This document shows, piece after piece, positions 7,153 through 9,180 of a DNA stretch of 9,180 nucleotides (positions within the stretch are counted from its first letter, which is position 1; every line of letters begins with the position of its first letter). The notes below the pieces were generated by a model. That model had not been told where the DNA came from. It made no database searches and saw nothing but the letters and a program-made list of their open reading frames with translations. The DNA is from an uncultured Faecalibacterium sp. Its GTDB lineage: Bacteria; Bacillota; Clostridia; Oscillospirales; Ruminococcaceae. The stretch covers positions 1-9,180 of the forward strand of contig CAAFSR010000422.1 in NCBI GenBank assembly GCA_900765705.1, read 5' to 3'. The position numbers and the translations under genes are program-made.

Positions 7153-7166
7153 TGTTCTTTTGAACA
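7153..7166. promoter_or_regulatory. Operator-like palindrome, copy 2
   Basis: TGTTCTTTTGAACA is a perfect palindrome with arms TGTTC/GAACA around TTTT. It follows the same TGTTY-N4-RAACA pattern as the three other copies in this spacer and lies about 82 bases upstream of the predicted -35 box. Confidence 0.6.
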
Positions 7167-7242
7167 TTTGTTGCATTGTATTCTTTTCTCCTTGGCTCAA
7201 GTATCCAGCATCGTCGCAAAGAATCTTTTTTACGTTGTATTT

Positions 7243-7256
7243 TGTTTATTCAAACA
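7243..7256. promoter_or_regulatory. Operator-like palindrome, copy 3
   Basis: TGTTTATTCAAACA is identical base for base to the copy at 7004-7017. Its arms extend by one more pair to TTGTTT/AAACAA (7242-7257). An exact 14-mer repeat that is also palindromic, in the control region next to a DeoR gene, is good evidence for a specific operator. Confidence 0.65.
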
Positions 7257-7342
7257 AGTTCCTTCCGAGTTTTTCGATTCGCCCAGACAGCTTTCAGCCG
7301 CCTATCAAGCACAAAAAAGTTATATCTCGCTCACTCAAATCA

Positions 7343-7356
7343 TGTTTAAATGAACA
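7343..7356. promoter_or_regulatory. Operator-like palindrome, copy 4
   Basis: TGTTTAAATGAACA fits TGTTY-N4-RAACA with one arm mismatch (TGTTT against GAACA). It ends six bases before the left terminal repeat of the MITE-like element, so the element may have landed at the edge of the control region. Confidence 0.55.
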
Positions 7357-7362
7357 CAAAAA

Positions 7363-7578
7363 GGGGCTGTTGCAAAATAGCACAACACAAATAGCTATAA
7401 CAATTTCAAAAATAAGCGAAAAAGTGAACAATACAAAAAGCAAGTGCATCACATCTCCATCAAAAAATTCTGGTTTTCGAGAAAAAGTGTTGCACTTGCT
7501 TTTCTTTATGTGAGATTTCAGCTTAAATTATCGCGTATTACCGTCAAAATAGAGGGAACTGCATTTTGCTACAGCCCC
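7363..7578. mobile_element. MITE-like element with IS-type terminal inverted repeats
   Basis: The left end GGGGCTGTTGCAAAAT (7363-7378) and the reverse complement of the right end at 7563-7578 match at 15 of 16 bases. The 216 bases between the outer edges are AT-rich and hold no credible gene. GG..CTGTTGCAAA-type ends recall the terminal repeats of IS6- or IS1182-like elements; this is from memory and not checked. Inside lies a second inverted repeat (7436-7452 with 7487-7503). I see no clear target-site duplication. The right end stops 15 bases before the deoR stop codon. A non-autonomous element (MITE) is the best reading; a large regulatory or terminator structure is the alternative. Confidence 0.6.
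7435..7503 (-). terminator. Long-loop hairpin, possible deoR terminator
   Basis: AAAAGCAAGTGCATCAC (7436-7452) pairs with 7487-7503 at 16 of 17 positions, the inner 13-bp block being perfect, with a 34-base loop. Both strands end in a T run (five Ts on the minus strand), so it could end deoR transcripts and also work the other way. The long loop is unusual for a terminator, and the structure lies inside the MITE-like element, which may therefore supply the stop signal. Confidence 0.4.
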
Positions 7579-7593
7579 CTCATCTTCATTTTA

Positions 7594-8385
7594 TCAGACC
7601 ATTTTGAGCTGCGTCTGTGCATTTGCCAGGATCTTTTTCCACCCGGCAGGAAGGTTGGTATCGGTGATGACCAGATCCATATCCGGGATGTCCGCAAAGT
7701 GGTTGGCCTTTACCAGCCCGAACTTGCTGGAATCCGCCAGAATGATGTTCTGGGCTGAGGATTCAATCATAGCCTTTTTGTTCTCCACGATGTTGGCGTT
7801 GATGCAGGTGATGCCCAAACTCTGGTGGACCCCCGACACCGAGAGAAAGGCCTTGTTGGCCCGGTGGCGGCGGATGAACTCCACCGCCTCGGGGGAAGTA
7901 AAGTTATAATCCTCGGGGTGGTAGTAGCCGCCGGGAAAAATGACCTTGATATTCGAGTGTTTGAGCAATTCAGCCAGAATGAGGAAGTTGTAGCAGAGTA
8001 CCGTATACTCAAAATCCGTGGGCAGGTAGAACGTCATCCGTGAAACGGTGGTGCCGTTGTCGAGGAACACCCAGTCGTCCGGGCGGATGAGAGAAGCTGC
8101 ATATTTGGCGATGCGGTCTTTCTCCGCAAAATTTTCCAGCCGTGCCCGGCGCAGGTCGTAGTTTTCGCCTTCGTAAGAGTAGCCGTTTCCTCCTTCTACC
8201 AGCGTGGCATAACCATAGCTGCGCTCCAGCACATGGTTCTTGCGCAGCAGTTCCAAATCGCGCCGCACGGTCATCTCCGAGACCCTCAGCGTCTCAGCCA
8301 GCTCTTTTACCGAGATCTTCTGGTATTTTTTCAAAAGATCCAACTCCTGGACCATCCGCTTTTCCTTGCCGCTTTCTGTTTTCAA
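7594..8385 (-). CDS. DeoR-family transcriptional regulator
   Basis: A 263-residue regulator. The N-terminal DeoR winged helix reads ISVKELAETLRVSEMTVRRDLELL (about 24-47), with the recognition helix in SEMTVRRDL. The C-terminal sensor domain (DeoRC) shows FLDNGTTVSRM (107-117), VIFPGGYYHPED (148-159), the ENKKAMIESS helix (201-210) and ILADSSKFG (215-223), all family landmarks. These proteins usually repress sugar operons and respond to a phosphorylated sugar, here perhaps a product of one of the two kinases (inference). I chose the TTG at 8385, which sits 8 bases after GAGGAGG. A TTG at 8391 is only 2 bases from that site, and an ATG at 8355 would remove the first residues before the helix. 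It lies upstream of the operon in the same direction, separated by the repeat-bearing spacer. Confidence 0.9.
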   Translation of the reverse strand: MKTESGKEKRMVQELDLLKKYQKISVKELAETLRVSEMTVRRDLELLRKNHVLERSYGYATLVEGGNGYSYEGENYDLRRARLENFAEKDRIAKYAASLIRPDDWVFLDNGTTVSRMTFYLPTDFEYTVLCYNFLILAELLKHSNIKVIFPGGYYHPEDYNFTSPEAVEFIRRHRANKAFLSVSGVHQSLGITCINANIVENKKAMIESSAQNIILADSSKFGLVKANHFADIPDMDLVITDTNLPAGWKKILANAQTQLKMV

Positions 8386-8420
8386 CGCCAAAACCTCCTC
8401 ACAGGTCGTTCTCTGCCTTT

Positions 8421-8451
8421 ATTATGCACTTTTTGACTGTTCAATGCAACA
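8421..8451 (-). promoter_or_regulatory. Possible deoR promoter with overlapping operator near-copy
   Basis: On the minus strand TTGCAT (complement of 8444-8449) and CATAAT (complement of 8421-8426) are 17 bases apart, a weak -35 with a good -10. TGTTCAATGCAACA (8438-8451) differs from the TGTTY-N4-RAACA consensus at one position and covers the -35 box, which suggests autoregulation. Confidence 0.4.
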
Positions 8452-8585
8452 ATAAGCTGTTCGTTTCCCTTCAATTCAACCTTTTCCACAAGTTTTTCCT
8501 GTGTTTTCTATCAAAAACATCCAGTTTTCGGGGCTTTTGTTTCTCGACCGCGTGTTTCGTCTGGCAGTGATAAATTTTTCTTTAT

Positions 8586-8607
8586 TAAAAAGAGCTGTAG
8601 CAACTCT
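8586..8607 (-). terminator. Short hairpin plus T run upstream of deoR
   Basis: On the minus strand AGAGTTGCTACAGCTCT (complement of 8591-8607) folds as a 7-bp stem with one G-T pair and a 3-base loop, followed directly by a T run. It would stop minus-strand transcripts arriving from the right and so insulate deoR. A further pairing (CTGCAAC 8606-8612 with GTTGCAG 8637-8643, then TTTT) could act on the plus strand. The sequence GCTGTAGCAA also resembles the end of the MITE-like element. Confidence 0.45.
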
Positions 8608-8681
8608 GCAACCAGTGAGGGCTTTTTTCTATTTCCGTTGCAGTTTTGCCGCTTTTCCATCCTTCCTGCAAAATTTCCCGT

Positions 8682-8795
8682 ATACAACGGATCCAGTACA
8701 ATGAGATGCCGTTGCGAGTAGAATACTCCCTAACACAGAAAGGACAAGATTTATTGCCGGTATTTTATGCCATTATGCAGTGGGGAATGCACACC
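8682..8795 (+). pseudogene. HxlR-type regulator, C-terminal remnant
   Basis: The frame starting at 8682 reads IQRIQYNEMPLRVEYSLTQK and continues GQDLLPVFYAIMQWGMHT. This is the second half of the HxlR winged helix (usual pattern: Y-N-E-x-P-x-R-V-E-Y-S-L-T-x-x-G, then a helix ending in WG). The first two thirds of the domain, including the recognition helix, are absent upstream, and after WGMHT the frame runs into sequence that encodes an integrase in another frame. About 37 codons survive, so it is a fragment and not a working gene. Its intact relatives are about 100-120 residues. Confidence 0.7.
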
Positions 8796-9130
8796 CAGAG
8801 TTTCCACGTATCGTGTTCCACGGTCTGCGGCATTCCAGTGCAACTTATCAGTTGATGATCTCCGTCGGCGATGTGAAGGCTGTGCAGGGAACCACAGGAC
8901 ACGCAACGGCAGATATGCTGGTCAACACCTATGCGCACATCCAGCAGTCCTCCCGTGTGGAGCTTGGGAAAAAGTTTGAAGAAGGCTTCTATGCGAAACC
9001 CGGAACACCCAGCCCGCAGGCTGTAAACGCCGAAGGCGAACCGACCATCTCTATGACTGCTTTGCTGGAACTTCTAAAGAACGCCGACCCCGAAGTAAAG
9101 GCACAGCTCCGTCTGGCTCTGCTGACCTGA
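8780..9130 (+). pseudogene. Tyrosine recombinase/integrase, C-terminal remnant
   Basis: A 116-codon open frame from a GTG at 8780 (homology clear from about 8801) to TGA at 9128-9130. It keeps three catalytic elements of phage/ICE-type tyrosine recombinases: HGLRHSSAT with Arg at codon 8828 and His at 8819, TGHATADM with His at 8900, and NTYAHI with the nucleophile Tyr at 8930. The SAM-like core-binding domain and the first catalytic Arg are missing, since the upstream sequence belongs to the HxlR remnant in a different frame. The roughly 60-residue tail after the Tyr is intact to a normal stop. It cannot be an active recombinase and is probably the scar of an integrated element. Confidence 0.8.
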
Positions 9131-9180
9131 TGCAAAATTTACCACGCATTTCAAAGCAATTCCAGCTTATGCAGAGGATT
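9131..9180. other. Sequence after integrase remnant
   Basis: Fifty bases with no recognisable gene. The first ten (TGCAAAATTT, 9131-9140) repeat the ten at 8667-8676, and 12 of 13 bases match over TGCAAAATTT-N-CC. This could be a duplicated target or attachment core flanking the two remnants, but a repeat this short and AT-rich may arise by chance. Confidence 0.3.

Larger units (their letters stand above)
7072..7362. promoter_or_regulatory. AT-rich regulatory spacer with three upstream operator copies
   Basis: About 290 bases with no credible gene; the open frames here do not look like proteins. The visible content is three members of the TGTTY-N4-RAACA palindrome family (7153-7166, 7243-7256, 7343-7356) and loose half-sites (TGTTC at 7120-7124). 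Their positions upstream of the promoter suit cooperative binding or DNA looping to the leader site at 7004. Confidence 0.5.

Noticed and set aside
7078..7513. Plus-strand open frames in the AT-rich spacer
   Set aside because: They are short, Phe/Ser/Lys-rich, overlap operators and the MITE-like element, and show no domain or convincing ribosome binding site.
8142..8570. 142-codon plus-strand open frame over the start of deoR
   Set aside because: Its first half is antisense to the helix-turn-helix region of deoR and the rest covers the deoR promoter; no recognisable protein.
8646..8855. A single fused HxlR-integrase gene
   Set aside because: The two homologies lie in different frames, and the HxlR frame stops at 8855 without integrase motifs, so a fusion protein is not encoded.

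Overview
The window looks like a catabolic locus from a fairly GC-rich Firmicute. A gut Clostridia of the Oscillospiraceae/Ruminococcaceae type, such as a Faecalibacterium relative, is my best guess, but that is inference. The evidence is strong AAGGAGG-type ribosome binding sites, a Tat-type lipoprotein TRAP binding protein, several GTG/TTG starts, GC-rich genes with AT-rich spacers, and an integrase C-terminus of a kind I associate with that group.

Layout: apart from a decayed patch at the right end, every gene is on the minus strand. Reading in the direction of transcription (right to left): a DeoR-family regulator (7594-8385); a 605-bp AT-rich spacer (6989-7593); then seven tightly packed genes. 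These are a DUF1537 four-carbon acid-sugar kinase (5756-6988), a class II aldolase/decarboxylase (5151-5756, overlapping by one base as TGATG), a three-part TRAP transporter (binding protein 4012-5085, small permease 3368-3919, large permease 2038-3351), an archaeal-type class I aldolase (1200-2012) and an IolC-like PfkB kinase (195-1187). A clear intrinsic terminator at 110-155 closes the operon. A sigma-A-like promoter (TTGACG, 17 bp, TATTCT) lies at 7043-7071, just upstream of the first gene.

How it may work: the TRAP system imports an organic or sugar acid. Two kinase/aldolase pairs are available downstream. One is the DUF1537 kinase with the class II enzyme, as in 3-oxo-tetronate use, which yields a triose phosphate plus CO2. 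The other is IolC with a class I aldolase, as in 2-deoxy-5-keto-gluconate use. No dehydrogenase or isomerase is in the window, and the kinase carries a variant of a conserved family motif, so the true substrate is open. The DeoR protein very probably controls the operon: the spacer holds four copies of a 14-bp palindrome TGTTY-N4-RAACA, and a near-copy sits at the deoR promoter.

Other structure: the spacer contains a 216-bp non-coding element with IS-like terminal inverted repeats (7363-7578) and a second internal inverted repeat, probably a MITE. The right end (about 8680-9130) holds two abutting plus-strand remnants, the C-terminus of an HxlR-type regulator and the C-terminal catalytic part of a tyrosine recombinase, in different frames. 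They look like the scar of a lost mobile element. No tRNA, rRNA, CRISPR array or known riboswitch was recognised.
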